Origin: Bisporella sp. PMI_857
Taxonomy: Eukaryota > Ascomycota > Leotiomycetes > Helotiales > Helotiaceae
Reading direction: 5' to 3'
Assembly: GCA_021307315.1 (NCBI GenBank)
Contig: JAJSPD010000014.1
Coordinates: 744,001-808,000 of the forward strand
DNA length: 64,000 nucleotides
Made by a program: the position numbers and the translations under genes. The notes below the pieces were generated by a model. It did not search any database and was not told the origin of the DNA. It was given only the letters and a program-made list of their open reading frames with translations. Positions 20,190 through 31,156 of this stretch are shown here, in pieces. The stretch's first letter is position 1. Each line of letters starts with the position of its first letter.

Positions 20190-23118
20190 ATGGATGATAT
20201 TGCAGATTCCGGTTTACCAGTCACTATGGACGCCAACGCGCGACCCGGAGCATCAAATGTAGATTCCGGAAGTGGTGGTGAAGGTTTGTCTCGACCGCAA
20301 CAGAAACGTCGCAAGATTTCAACCGCTTGTGAACCTTGTCGTGCCCGGAAAGTTCGGTGCGACGGAAACCGGCCAGTCTGTGAGCCCTGTCGCCAGCGTT
20401 CAAACAGTCAGTCTTGTCTTTACAAAAAGGATCCGCCCAAGAGTGATGAAGCGCCACGAGAGTATGTCAATTTCTCTGTGTATGATATCAAAGTATCCCA
20501 TTATCATACCTTGCGATTTATTAGACTGCGCCCTGTTATTACCGTGATGGCAAATTTTTCGTCGTCGGAGAGTGACCATAATGACTAATAGAGATGAGCA
20601 AATAGAAGCACGAAAAGCCTGACTGATCGAATCCAAAGCATTGAGCGAATTCTTGCGAATCAGCAGTCAACCCGAGAACATGGTAATCGACAACCAACTC
20701 AGGTCAGTGAGATTTTCAGGGTAAAATTCGCGTGTCAAATAAAGCTTCACAAGTGGTTTGGTCCAAATATTATCAATGTTTTGAATATCTGGAAACACCG
20801 GCGTATCTCATGGGAGAACACGACTCTTGATACATCTCTCGACTAGAGATAGTTATTGGAAATGGAAACTAACTCAGAGGCTCTCACAATAGAACGCTGA
20901 CCAATCCCCAACCTCTGAAATTATTTCTCTTGATGCCGAAAGCGAAACTAGCCCGGTAAATGCTATGGGCTCTACAGCTTATATCGACAACGAAAATGCA
21001 TCACCATCAGCAAACCAGTTTTTTGGCGGCTCTTCCGTGGCCCATTTCATGCACGAGGTCAACCAGACTATTCACGGCACTGACCAGAGACGACCTCACG
21101 AAAAGCATCTCCCGTCGGTTTCCTTCGCTCCAAGATCAAGTCCTCTGGCAAGGTATAATTCTTCTGAGACTGCATCAATATCGCGCAATTATCCATCACT
21201 TCCGCAGCGCGACCTAGCAGATAAGTTGTTGGAAAATTACTGGATCAAAGCACATACTCTCTATCCTTTTCTTCACAAGCCATCTTTTAACACTGCTTAC
21301 GAAAATCTGTGGAAATCCTCGAACGACATACAGCAAACTACTACAGACTGTGATCTGGGTTTAGGGACCCCAAGTGTTTCGGACTCTCGATCTACTGTCT
21401 TTCACTGTGCCTTAAACGCCATTTTTGCTCTCAGCTGCCAATTATCAGGGCAAGAGATTTTACAGCACGGTCGCGAATCTTTATCACAGACCTTTTTCCT
21501 TCGATCCAAGAGCCTGCTTCATGTTGATATTTTGGACCATGGTAGCATTGCACTCGTACAAACCTTATTGATCATCACGCAATTTTTGCAAAGCTCTTCT
21601 TCCCCAGGTCGCTGCTGGAACTCACTTGGACTAGCATGCAGGATTGCTCAAGGGCTAGGTATTCATATTGAAGACCGCTTTATACAGAGAGAGCCATGCG
21701 AAATTGAACTCCGTCGTCGTGTCTGGTATGGCTGCGTGACACTGGATATGTAAAGTGTATAAGACCCCTTTATTCCCAACTACTGACCGTATTAGCGTCA
21801 CAAGCACAACTCTCGGACGGCCTATGATGACACCATGTGAGATTATTATTCCTCTACCATCAGTCACACCAGAAGACGAATCCGTCTTGCATCAAGGTAA
21901 TACTTTGTCTTATTTGACTTTCTATATTGAAACCATTAAGCTATATCTCATCCTTGGAAGAATAATATCTGCTATTTATAAGCCATGGTCTGTACAAGGT
22001 ACAAATGCTGATGCGAGGTTAAACACCACCATAAATACTCGAGTGAGTGATCTAGAAGCAATTGTGTCCTTGGATGCAGAGCTTTCCACATTTGAGGGCA
22101 GTATTGCTTTCTATCTTCACTGGGAAAGACGTAGGAGTATGAGAGATGACCTGACTGAGGTTTCTGAATGGATCATTCGGCGGCAAGGCAACGTTCTGCA
22201 CGCAAGGTTCGTGACTATTTTATTCTCCAATACTACAAGCTCTAATTGTCTAGATATATGCATGTTCGCGTGCTACTCCATCGGTTAACATTTCAGCGGT
22301 TATGTCGGCAGACTGGTCCACTCCAGCAAGCCCATCAACTGGCGGAGAAAACTTCTAATATAGAACGTAGTCTCCAGTATAAAATCGACATACAGTCGGT
22401 TGCCGCCTGTGTTGATGCATCAGTTGATCTCATTAACCTGTTGCATAACTCAGTGTCGACTACAACTGATGGAGCTTGGTGGTATACAACTTACTGTGCG
22501 TAACATAAACCTGCGATTTTATTGATTCAAACGCTGATGCCGATCCAAGATCTCTATACTGCCGCTATGGTTTTAATCCTTGCAGAGTCGTGCTTTAGAA
22601 CGAATCATTTCTTTGATCACGGAGAAGTACACGCTGCCTGGCTACTTGGGTGCGAGACTTTGCGAATGCTTGGTAAGAGAGGTTATGCAGTAGAGCATGC
22701 ACTCAATACCCTGTCCAATATATATCAGAGGCTTGTTTCTAGTAGGTAGCACATCTTTATGGTTCACAGGCGTGGGTAGCTAATCTTAGGATAAGATAAA
22801 TGCGCAGTTGAATCTGGTACAAGGAATCAAAATCCTTCTTCAGAAACGGCTTCTTCCGATACAGAACAGGCTCGGCAATCAGCATATACTGCATTACCTC
22901 ATGGCCGAGATGTATCCAATTTTAGTTCACAACCTTTTCAAGAACAGAGTGAGTCTCACTTTATTGATTCCGGACAGCTTGATGGGATGGATATGGCGCC
23001 GATAGAGCCTTTGATGAATTTAATGACACAAGATATGAGCTCAATGCCTTTTGGGCTAATGGATGAGGACTGGTGGCGTATGCGCTATGGTGACTACTCA
23101 CTGGATTCTGGAATATAA
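20190..23118 (+). CDS. Zn2Cys6 transcription factor, probable cluster regulator
   Basis: Seven exons (20190-20461, 20606-20702, 20893-21749, 21796-22206, 22254-22495, 22550-22741, 22808-23118), 793 residues. The N-terminal binuclear cluster is C-x2-C-x6-C-x6-C-x2-C-x8-C at about residues 47-77, preceded by a basic RPQQKRRK stretch and followed by a linker helix (SLTDRIQSIERIL). The middle is a fungal_trans domain, with LLENYWIKAHTLYPFLHKPSF, a run of hydrophobic helices, ELRRRVWYGCVTLDI and STTLGRPMMTP. The C-terminus is acidic and Met-rich, fitting an activation domain. Introns 1 and 2 (144 and 190 nt) are long for this locus and their ends are less certain than the others. Located inside the cluster next to SDR and the flavin hydroxylase; I infer pathway-specific control through CGG motifs. 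Confidence 0.82.
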
Positions 23119-23718
23119 TTATGTCTTTAGAGCGGTACCGAAATTTTGGAAGTCATGCTTTCCGCGAAGTTCATTTGTGCTTAGCAATGATGCAAGCTCT
23201 AGGAAATAAACTCTTGGTATCTACAACCATATACGTGCAACATCAGAACTACGTTCAAAAAGTGGTTGCTCGATCAATGGTAAAAGTCTTTCGATGCTGG
23301 AATGTCAAGAATTGACGGCGAGACCGGCAATAAGACATACTATTGATATTCAAACAATGGCAGAAGTCTGGAGCAAAAAAAGTAGAATTCGAAGACTTCC
23401 AACTGACAGGGCGATTGCTGGAGCGGTTTTGTAGCTCGCCAACGGAAGAGTTCCGACCGGAATCCGGAAAACACTCCGGTATTTGTCATCATCTCTTTAC
23501 TTCCAAATACTATCACTAAAAGATACCAATTCCCATCCACCTGAAAGGGGTATTTCGGAACTTTCATCTGCCGTCCTAATGTACCGTCCTGAGCATTTGC
23601 TCAAATATCTTCTCTAGTATTTGTGTTTCGAATGTGACTATTTAAAGTGATCTCGATCCACCTCGCCGGATGCTGCAAATCCACTTCTTAGAAACACCCG
23701 TGAAAACTGACAATTAAG
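23119..23718. promoter_or_regulatory. Promoter of the flavin hydroxylase
   Basis: 600 bases. GTTCCG at 23450-23455 runs into CCGGAAT and TCCGGAA, forming a dense set of CGG/CCG triplets at 23450-23469, and a further CGGAAC is at 23556-23561. A TATTTAAA lies near 23639, about 80 bases before the start. Consistent with a regulated cluster gene. Confidence 0.45.
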
Positions 23719-25699
23719 ATGGCTTGCAAAGAAGTAGACGTATTGATCTGTGGTAGCGGCTCAGCAGGAATATGTGCTGCGGTCTGGCTCGCCAAACTCG
23801 GGATAAGCTGCACGATCCTGGAATCGCGACGTGGTCCGCTGGAGATCGGCCAGGCAGACGGAGTGCAATGCCGTACGGTGGAGATGTTCGACAGCTTTGG
23901 CCTGGCTGAGGAGCTCCTTCGGGAATCTTATCACGTATTAGAGGTTACATTCTGGTCCTCTCAAGACGGTGTGGATGATGGGATTGCTCGTACAGCCCGA
24001 ATAGCAGATACGCAGCCTGGTCTTTCTTACCAACCCCACGTCATCTTGAATCAGGCGAGGGTTAATGAGCTTCTGCTTGATGCTATGCGGAAGTATAATG
24101 GACAACAAGTTAGCTATGGTTTTACCGTGAAGGGTATCGAGGTGGATGAGCCTGCGGTGTTGGATCATGAAGCCCACTGTGTAAAGGTCGTTGCAGAAAA
24201 GGATGGTGTAGACTGTGAATTTAAAGCTAAATATGTTCTTGTAGGTCCAAAAAATTATATACTGTACAAGCTGACTTCGTAGGGTTGTGATGGTGCTCAT
24301 AGCGTCGTGCGCAAATCTCTTGGAATCAGGATGGTAGGGGACAGCACTGACTCCGTGTGGGGCGTAATGGATATATATCCATTGACAAACTTCCCAGATA
24401 TCCGTAAAAAGGTGGTGATAAGATCCAACGCTGGCAGTTTGCTTATTGTACCACGGGAAGGAGGCTCTCTCGCACGGTTCTACATAGAACTACCTCATGG
24501 AACCGTAGCAAAAGACGTAGTCTTGGCGAATCTCCAACAAATGGCAAAAAGAATATTCACGCCATATACCCTAAATATTGCCGAAACGGTGTGGTGGTCA
24601 GCTTACTCAATCGGTCAAAGAGTTGCCAGCCATTTCACAGCATACAATCGCGTCTTTCTAGCTGGTGATGCTTGCCATACGCACTCTCCAAAGGCTGGGC
24701 AAGGAATGAATGCTAGTCTACAAGATGGGTATAATCTTGGATGGAAGCTAGCCGCTATTCTTAGAAACGAGGCACCAACCGAGCTCCTCGAGACCTATAC
24801 TTTGGAAAGAGGGAAAAGCGCTGCAGACCTGATCGAGTTCGATCGCGGCTTTGCCAGGTCATTTTCCTCAAGGACAAATGCACTCAATGGCGAGGATAGT
24901 CAGAGAGATAGCTTCACTGATCTTTTCATCAAGTCTGGTGTCTACACGGCTGGTTTAGCTACGAGGTACATAGACTCGAGCATCACAAACGCGAAACGTA
25001 GTAATCCTGCTCTTGCTTCGAATGTGGTAGTCGGCATGAGATTTCCTAGCGCTCAAGTCGTGCGATTCTGCGACGCACGTGTATTCCAGCTCTCGAAGGT
25101 TTTACAATCTGATGGTCGATGGCGTATTGTGGTTTTTGGGGGTAATGTCACAAATGTTACGACAATCGAAAGACTGAGATCTGTGAGTGGCCTTCTCATA
25201 GTCTCAATTGATCGTGAAATTAACCAAAGCTTTAGTTAGGCGAGTATCTCGATTCTGTGAAAAGTCCCATAAGACGCTATACGCGTGAGACCAGTGACAT
25301 TGATAGCCTCATCGAAGTAATTGTCGCCTTATCTGGCCCGCGAAGTGCGTTAGAGCAGGAGCAGATACCATCATTCTTTTCACCAACGACCGGGCAGTGG
25401 AAAATGAGAGGCAAGCCCTACTATACTATTACATTTGATGGTTCTAACATGGCCGAAGACCTATATAAAGTATTTGTAGATGACGGGAGTTATAACTCTG
25501 GACATGGCCATGCGTATGACTTTTACGGCATTGACAAGGAGGAAGGAGCTTTGGTAATTGTTCGCCCAGATCAATGTAAGTTGGTATCCTGCGCTGCCGT
25601 AATCAGAAGAAGTCTTACACTCAAATAGACGTATCAATGGTCATTGCACTTAATGACTATGGAAGTTTAGAGGAATTCTTCAGCGGGGTATTCGTCTGA
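23719..25699 (+). CDS. Phenol 2-monooxygenase-like FAD hydroxylase
   Basis: Four exons (23719-24240, 24283-25182, 25236-25575, 25629-25699), 610 residues. Seen: FAD motif ICGSGSAGICAAVWLAKLG, residues QADGVQCRTVEM, DG motif in VLGCDGAHSVVR (made by the first splice), GD motif FLAGDACHTHSPKAGQGMNASLQD, YNLGWKLA, and a C-terminal thioredoxin-like domain ending with the spliced DQYVSMVIALNDYG. This is the aromatic hydroxylase layout (FAD_binding_3 plus phenol-hydroxylase dimerisation domain) of phenol 2-monooxygenase, which adds an ortho hydroxyl using NADPH and O2. Introns are 42, 53 and 53 nt. The last gene of the cluster and downstream of the regulator on the same strand. The substrate is unknown; it suggests an aromatic or enol-containing intermediate. 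Confidence 0.88.
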
Positions 25700-25923
25700 G
25701 TAACTTTACATATACGACATTAGAACTAAGTGCAAAAGTACTGAGCTACCAGGTATCTGCCGGGTATAGGCACACGCCCAATATGTATCAAAACTATTGG
25801 TAGATTTAAATGAGCCTCTGATCTGCTGACTCGAAAAGAGTGTTCGTTTCGGGGATTTTCAAACTTAGAATAGGAGCGTATTGATAAAATAGTACATATG
25901 GGTTCTCTAACAGAGCCCGCTAG

Positions 25924-26571
25924 TCATCCTGCCAGGAGGTCATACTTAATTCCATTCATCCTTGTTTTGTGGAGTTCCCAAGCCGTCCTTCCAGAATGGT
26001 CTTTCAAGGAGTAGTCCGCACCATTAGTCGGAAGATCATATGCTGGGATATTGTGATTCAGAGCTGTGATGTGCAATGGAGTTTGTCCTTGATCGTTGAT
26101 AGCATTTAACTCCGACAGAAGGGGCTGTTCGTCGATTAAGGTCATCCAGTGTATTAGTTTTGACAACATTTTCGGTCCTCTGGCTGCCCAATGTAAAAAT
26201 GTCTCTCCTCCATGAGTTCGTGCAGTTCTATCAGCTCCCTATAAGGTATAGTCAGTGTATTTCTAAGTAGAAGTACGGCCAGACGATAACGTAAGGCGCT
26301 CCGCGCCTGAATAACTAAATTACGACTTACCGCAGCAATTTTTTTTTTTTGACGCAGTCTGCATGCCCCAGCCCTGGGTGTCTTCTGCTTCTAAATTCGC
26401 GCCATGATCTAGAAGCAGGGAAATATGTTCATGTCTCGAGAAGTAGATTGCGTGGTGCAAGTCTGTGAATCCCCCTAGAAGATCGACACTCTATGCTAGC
26501 TCCATGTACTAAAAGAGCAGTAAGACAATCCAACTTGTCAGTCTCTATCGCGCATTTTGTAGCTGTCTGTC
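25924..26571 (-). pseudogene. Frameshifted 3' continuation of the ankyrin gene
   Basis: Downstream of the stop that ends the ankyrin ORF, ankyrin sequence continues in changing frames: CAIETDKLDCLTALLVHGAS, then, after another shift near 26485-26500, FTDLHHAIYFSRHEHISLLL and DHGANLEAED, then after a 12-T run at 26339-26350 and a good GT-AG intron (26239-26330), GADRTARTHGGETFLHWAARG and the last repeats up to the stop at 25924 (GQTPLHITALNHNIPAYDL). Three separate shifts would be needed to read it through. Either the gene is decaying from its 3' end, or some of the shifts are assembly errors, the homopolymer being the most suspect. Confidence 0.65.
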
Positions 26572-28137
26572 CTGCTCATTGGCGATGTTGATCTCAGGCC
26601 CTGCTTCTAATAGAACTTCAAGTGCTACTCTATTTCCTCTGTCTACTAGCCTATGAATTGGTGCTTCTCCAGCATAATTGAGCGCATTCTTGTCAGCGCC
26701 TCTTTCGAGGAGAAGTGAGATAACAGGGCCAGATCGAGCCTTATGCAAAGGTGTATTTTCGTCCCGGTCTCTCGAGTTAGGTTTGGCTCCATGGTCTAGA
26801 AGAAGAGCCATCATTTCCGTGTTTCCCTCTACTGTTGCTATATGTATAGCATTTTCACCTCCAAGTATTTCGCCGTCGATGCTCATTCCGCTCTCGAGAA
26901 GTACCTTAACAGTCTCGAGATTTCCACGTAAAACAGCAAGTGGTAGGACTGTATCTCTGAAATTCTTCTGGTCCTTCGGCATAATTCTCTCATGTAGCAG
27001 AAATTTGACCATTTGATGATTTCCTTCAAATGCTGCAAAATGAAGACATGACCAATTCCTTGCAGATCTGGTTGAAGGAGAGTGATAGTTTTGGAATATA
27101 ACATAAGCGTCAACAGCACCATGTTGCAGTAATAACCGTACAATACTTTCGTGCCCCGCCTTCACGGCGAGATGTAATGCACTTGGATGGGACGGAATAC
27201 CATGGACCTTAGCGCCTTTCTCAAGTAGCAACTGAACAATGGATCTATGCCTGGAAAGGTCAGTGTCCTGGTTTTTGGGAAACATATCATCGCGGCCACA
27301 AAAAGATAATCAGAAAAGCGATCCCCAGGCGATCTACATACCCATTCTCTGCTGCTTCGGCGAGAGCACTTGATAGCTTGCGACCCCTGTTCCAGAAGAC
27401 TCGCGTCAGCAGAATGCGGATAATTCCTTCGTGACCCATGCGGGCAGCAATATCAATCGCCGAATATCCTCGAGCATCAAATCTCACTTTTGCTCCATGT
27501 TTCAGTAAGAGTTTCGTGATAGATTCGTCATTATTCAATGCAGCAAGCTGAAGCGAATTGTACTCGCCACGTGCTGTATAACTTGATCCTTTCTCTTGTG
27601 AGACCTGGGCACCATTTTCAATGAGTAATTGCATAGTGGATAATTGAGATCCCATGGTTGCCCATTTTATACATCTACTTAGATATTCTATGATCGCTGC
27701 ATCTCGTTCTTTCACCAACCGCTGTCTCTGGGCTGCTGCAAGCGAAGGTGCAATCGAGATCGTCAACATAAAGTTCTTGATCAACTTCAAGACCAGAGCA
27801 TTATGCCCTACTACACAAGCATTTTCAAGATTGTCGTTAGAATGATGTCTCCTAAAGCAGACGATCGGATCAGAGCATCCAGGCAGCGGACAAATGAAGG
27901 CCCCGCTGTTTCTGGCCCAATTGAAGTTCTGGAGGTAAGTTTCTAAAGACGGTTTTGGTAAACCGCTCACTATTGAATACAGCATACGACTTCCAGACAT
28001 TTTCAACCTGAAACGATCCATGTAAGGTAGGTACGATAGTATCTGGATGATTATTTCAGTGGGCAAAGAAGTAATGTCCTATATGTAAATTAGTTGACAA
28101 ACGGACAGAATCGCAAAACATATCGGCCATGCAGCAT
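26545..28137 (-). CDS. F-box/ankyrin-repeat protein, C-terminally truncated
   Basis: Model exons 28137-28120 (uncertain), 28078-27342 and 27250-26545 give 486 residues. The second exon opens with ITSLPTEIIIQILSYL, an F-box-like motif common in fungal ankyrin proteins. Repeats follow with TPLH-type cores: NSLQLAALNNDESITKLLL, SAIDIAARMGHEGIIRILL, then after the 91-nt intron SALHLAVKAGHESIVRLLL, CLHFAAFEGNHQMVKFLL, NAIHIATVEGNTEMMALLL and TPLHKA. At least nine repeats are visible. The start is a guess: the acceptor at 28079-28080 demands a short upstream exon, and ATG 28137 with a 41-nt intron is the only simple choice. The frame ends in a stop after ANEQDRQLQNAR, where a frameshift cuts off further repeats. 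The family mediates protein interactions, often with SCF ubiquitin ligases; target unknown. Confidence 0.6.
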
Positions 28138-29101
28138 ATATGTTTCGATAAATGAAGTCATACAGCTCGAGTGGCTACAGGGAACATTCCAACCAAATAT
28201 AAACCTTTACATCAGAGGATAGATATCTCAGCCAATAATGTCACCTGTCTTCACATACCAGTGCGGCAAATGTTACATTCCTGGTGCCTTGACTGAAGTC
28301 TTGAAGACAAGGCTCCTACAGAAAGTTCAGTGTCCATTAAATTTGGCAAATATCTCGAACATAACTCACCACGCTTGTTACTTCCTCCTTCATAGGTTTG
28401 GGTGTCGCAGCCTTCTCAGGCATAGAGCGCCACAATGGCCATCTCGAAAATATTTTCGAGATCGCCATCGAAAAATATCTGGTCAATTGGAGATGACTTC
28501 GAAATTCGGGTTGTTCTTTTTGATCATTGAGGTGATAAACAAGGAGGAGCTTTTTGTCCCAGCCTAGGAGCCTAGAGCTGAAAGCTGGGTGTGATTCCAT
28601 ACGAGGCTGCCTGCCAAGGCTCTGAGCCGTTTCTACATCAAAAGTCCTAAACCTTGTTAAACTTATCTCTTATGCCTGGCTAGATGGTAGTGCATTTTGT
28701 AGATTGTATCTAAGGGTAACTGAGAGTCATAATTATCTATAGTCCTATTGAGTTGTGCAGCAAACTGAAGCTGAAAACTATGCATGGAAATACTTGTGTC
28801 TTTGTCACTCATTGTCTTAAAGATTATGAACTCGGCACTTCAGAGAAAATCTCGCAGTAAAGCACCGAATTTTGGCTATTGTACATGCGGGAGAAATTTG
28901 GTATCTGTTGATGTGCACGCTTGATATGCCCAAGACTCGATATGCTCAGTTAATCAACCTTCGTCCAAACTCTTGGTTACCAGGGGAGATTACGACGTTT
29001 CTGGAAGGTGAGCCTTCACAATGTACAAGAGCACACTATGAATCTGTCAAGATGGTCCTTATCCACTCTTGAACCTGTTGGAGTCCATTTACACCATCGA
29101 C
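28138..29101. other. Intergenic
   Basis: 964 bases between the ankyrin gene and the second transcription factor's stop codon. Open frames such as 28238-28567 show no motif. Nothing supported. Confidence 0.45.
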
Positions 29102-31156
29102 TTAGAAGTAGTGTGCCGCATCAAATATCTTCACATATGCTTCTGCGCTCCGCCATCTTGTATTGAGTCTATTCAACAATGCATCCCTGATAGCCTGTAG
29201 CGCCATCTGAGAATTCTCATCGCCACCATCTTTCGTCAGCCAAGCATGATGCTTAGCAGCCATGTACAAGGAATGCATGACGATAGGACTGATGCCATCG
29301 AGGTCAAGGTCTACCGCTCTGTTGATCTCATTTGCGAATTCGGCAACCTGATCAGAGACTGTCTTGAGGCCATCGATGGCTTGTATCTGCATGCCTGCCA
29401 ATAGATCACTGTCAGAGTCAAGCTTTGTAGGCCGAAAAGAGTATGGTTCACACAGGGCATAGATAGTATCGTAGTTCAATGCTAAAGCAGTTGTATATGT
29501 TAAATGGTCGTTGGAGTTCAGCGCTTCGTCAAAAATATGCTTGCCCAAGGTGGAGCTGGCTTGGTAGAGTTGTGATGCAACCTCAAGGCGTTGAGTATCT
29601 GAGAGTAGTGCGTTGCTGCCATAGTGGTGATTAAAAACCCTGCCTAAAACGAAATATACTTCGCAGAGACGTGCAAAAGGGCCAACGTGATTGTCAACGT
29701 CGCTAGATACAGGTCTTGCAACATCCTGTGGTGCATCTCCTTCATCCTAGAGCGAATTGTTAGAGGGGACTGAGGATTGCAACGCCAACTTACCCAAGCT
29801 TTTCCAGGGGCTGGAAGTTGAGCATCGCCGTTTGGTTCTTGGGCGTTCAGTACATGGGCTTGACTACCGATTTTGATAACTCTGCTAACATTAGTGTACT
29901 AAGATTAGCATGCAAGGACCACGAACCTATCAGTGATGAGAACGCCCCACCACGTTCTACGTCGTTCCTCTTGCTCACTCCACACTTCCTAACCTAATGT
30001 TAATTTCTACTGTACTTAGTGTGGCAAGCTGTAATTACCACTTGAGGGAGAATCTCATAAGAAGTGTTTCCGCCGATTCCCAGCATAATACCATATCTCT
30101 CGCACCACCCAGCAGACATATAAGCCGCTGGATATATACCATGTCCATATTCGTACCAGGTTTTCAGTAGAGCAGCTTGGAGAGCACTCAACGAAGCAGT
30201 GCCGGTATCCTCAACTAATGAGTGCAGTCGTTGGGCAGATAGATAAATTGGCGCAAGCCGGGGGTCGAGTCCATCTTCTGGTTTTGAACAGATGAGCTTC
30301 ATGCAAAGAAGAAGATAAGCTGTATCGGCACCCCAAGCCCAAAGTGTATTTCCAAGATTCATTTCCATTCGCTGCTTCTCGAATCGCTGGATCTCTGTTT
30401 GTAGCATTTCAATTCGTTTTCTTGAGACAATAGGCAGCCACCGATAGACTGTTGCGAAATACACACCAATAATGCTAGCCAGGGAGGCTTCATCTCGCAA
30501 TAATTCCGCAACATCCTAAAGCCCTAGCGGTCAGTGACCGTCATACCTTCTAAAATAGGACGATACTTACGAGAGGGAGTTCGCAGTTAGGCTTAGGAGG
30601 AAGAACACGAACGCTATCGCATATATCAGTCATGAAGCACGCCATTGGAAGTATTGCTATCATACCGGCCATTCTGGGAAGCATTACCGTCCAGGAAAAG
30701 AATACTTGGAAATTCGTTGACTGTGCCTCGAGATAGACTCTCCTGGATAGCATATCCTTGAGCCTGCTGTGCCATAACTGAAGCGCTCGATGTAGTAGCG
30801 TAGGCAGCCTGCGGACTAGGCAAGTTTCCGCCAATATAACCTCCTTGCATTATTGGCACACCAAGCATTGATTTCAGATGCGCCATCTCTCTGTTAGATT
30901 CCTGAACCTGCCTTTCCAATTCTTGAACTATTCTTCTATTCTCGCGGAATTCATCTGCTGTAGGAGTTGAAGAGATATCTGTATAATCGCAATGACGGTT
31001 CATGCGTGAACATAGAGCACATGATGGGAGCGCTTTATCACATCTTCGCTTCTGCTTTCGACAGGTTGCGCATGCCTGATTGGCTTTTGGAGGTTCTGGT
31101 GGAGGATCATGCATCCCATTGGGATCACCAATTGGAGGATAGGATATCGCAGACAT
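29102..31156 (-). CDS. Zn2Cys6 transcription factor with coiled coil
   Basis: Six exons (31156-30666, 30613-30571, 30515-30039, 29988-29927, 29881-29794, 29746-29102), 601 residues. The zinc cluster is C-x2-C-x6-C-x6-C-x2-C-x6-C at about residues 29-56 (starting ACATCRKQKRRC), followed by a heptad-rich helix ENRRIVQELERQVQESNREM for dimerisation. The middle carries NEFPSILFLDG, then RVRVLPPKPNCELPL made by splicing around a 43-base exon, ASIIGVYFATVYRWLPIVSR, and EVWSEQEERRRTWWGVLITDR, all typical of the fungal_trans domain. The gene lies outside the metabolic cluster, beyond the ankyrin gene, and I see no obvious target. A run of 13 G lies 91 bases upstream of the start, in the probable 5' leader. 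The N-terminus before the cluster is Pro-rich. Confidence 0.82.

Noticed and set aside
24241..24282. Alternative donor at 24245 for the first intron of the flavin hydroxylase
   Set aside because: It would run into a stop after the junction; the donor at 24241 gives VLGCDGAHS and keeps the frame.
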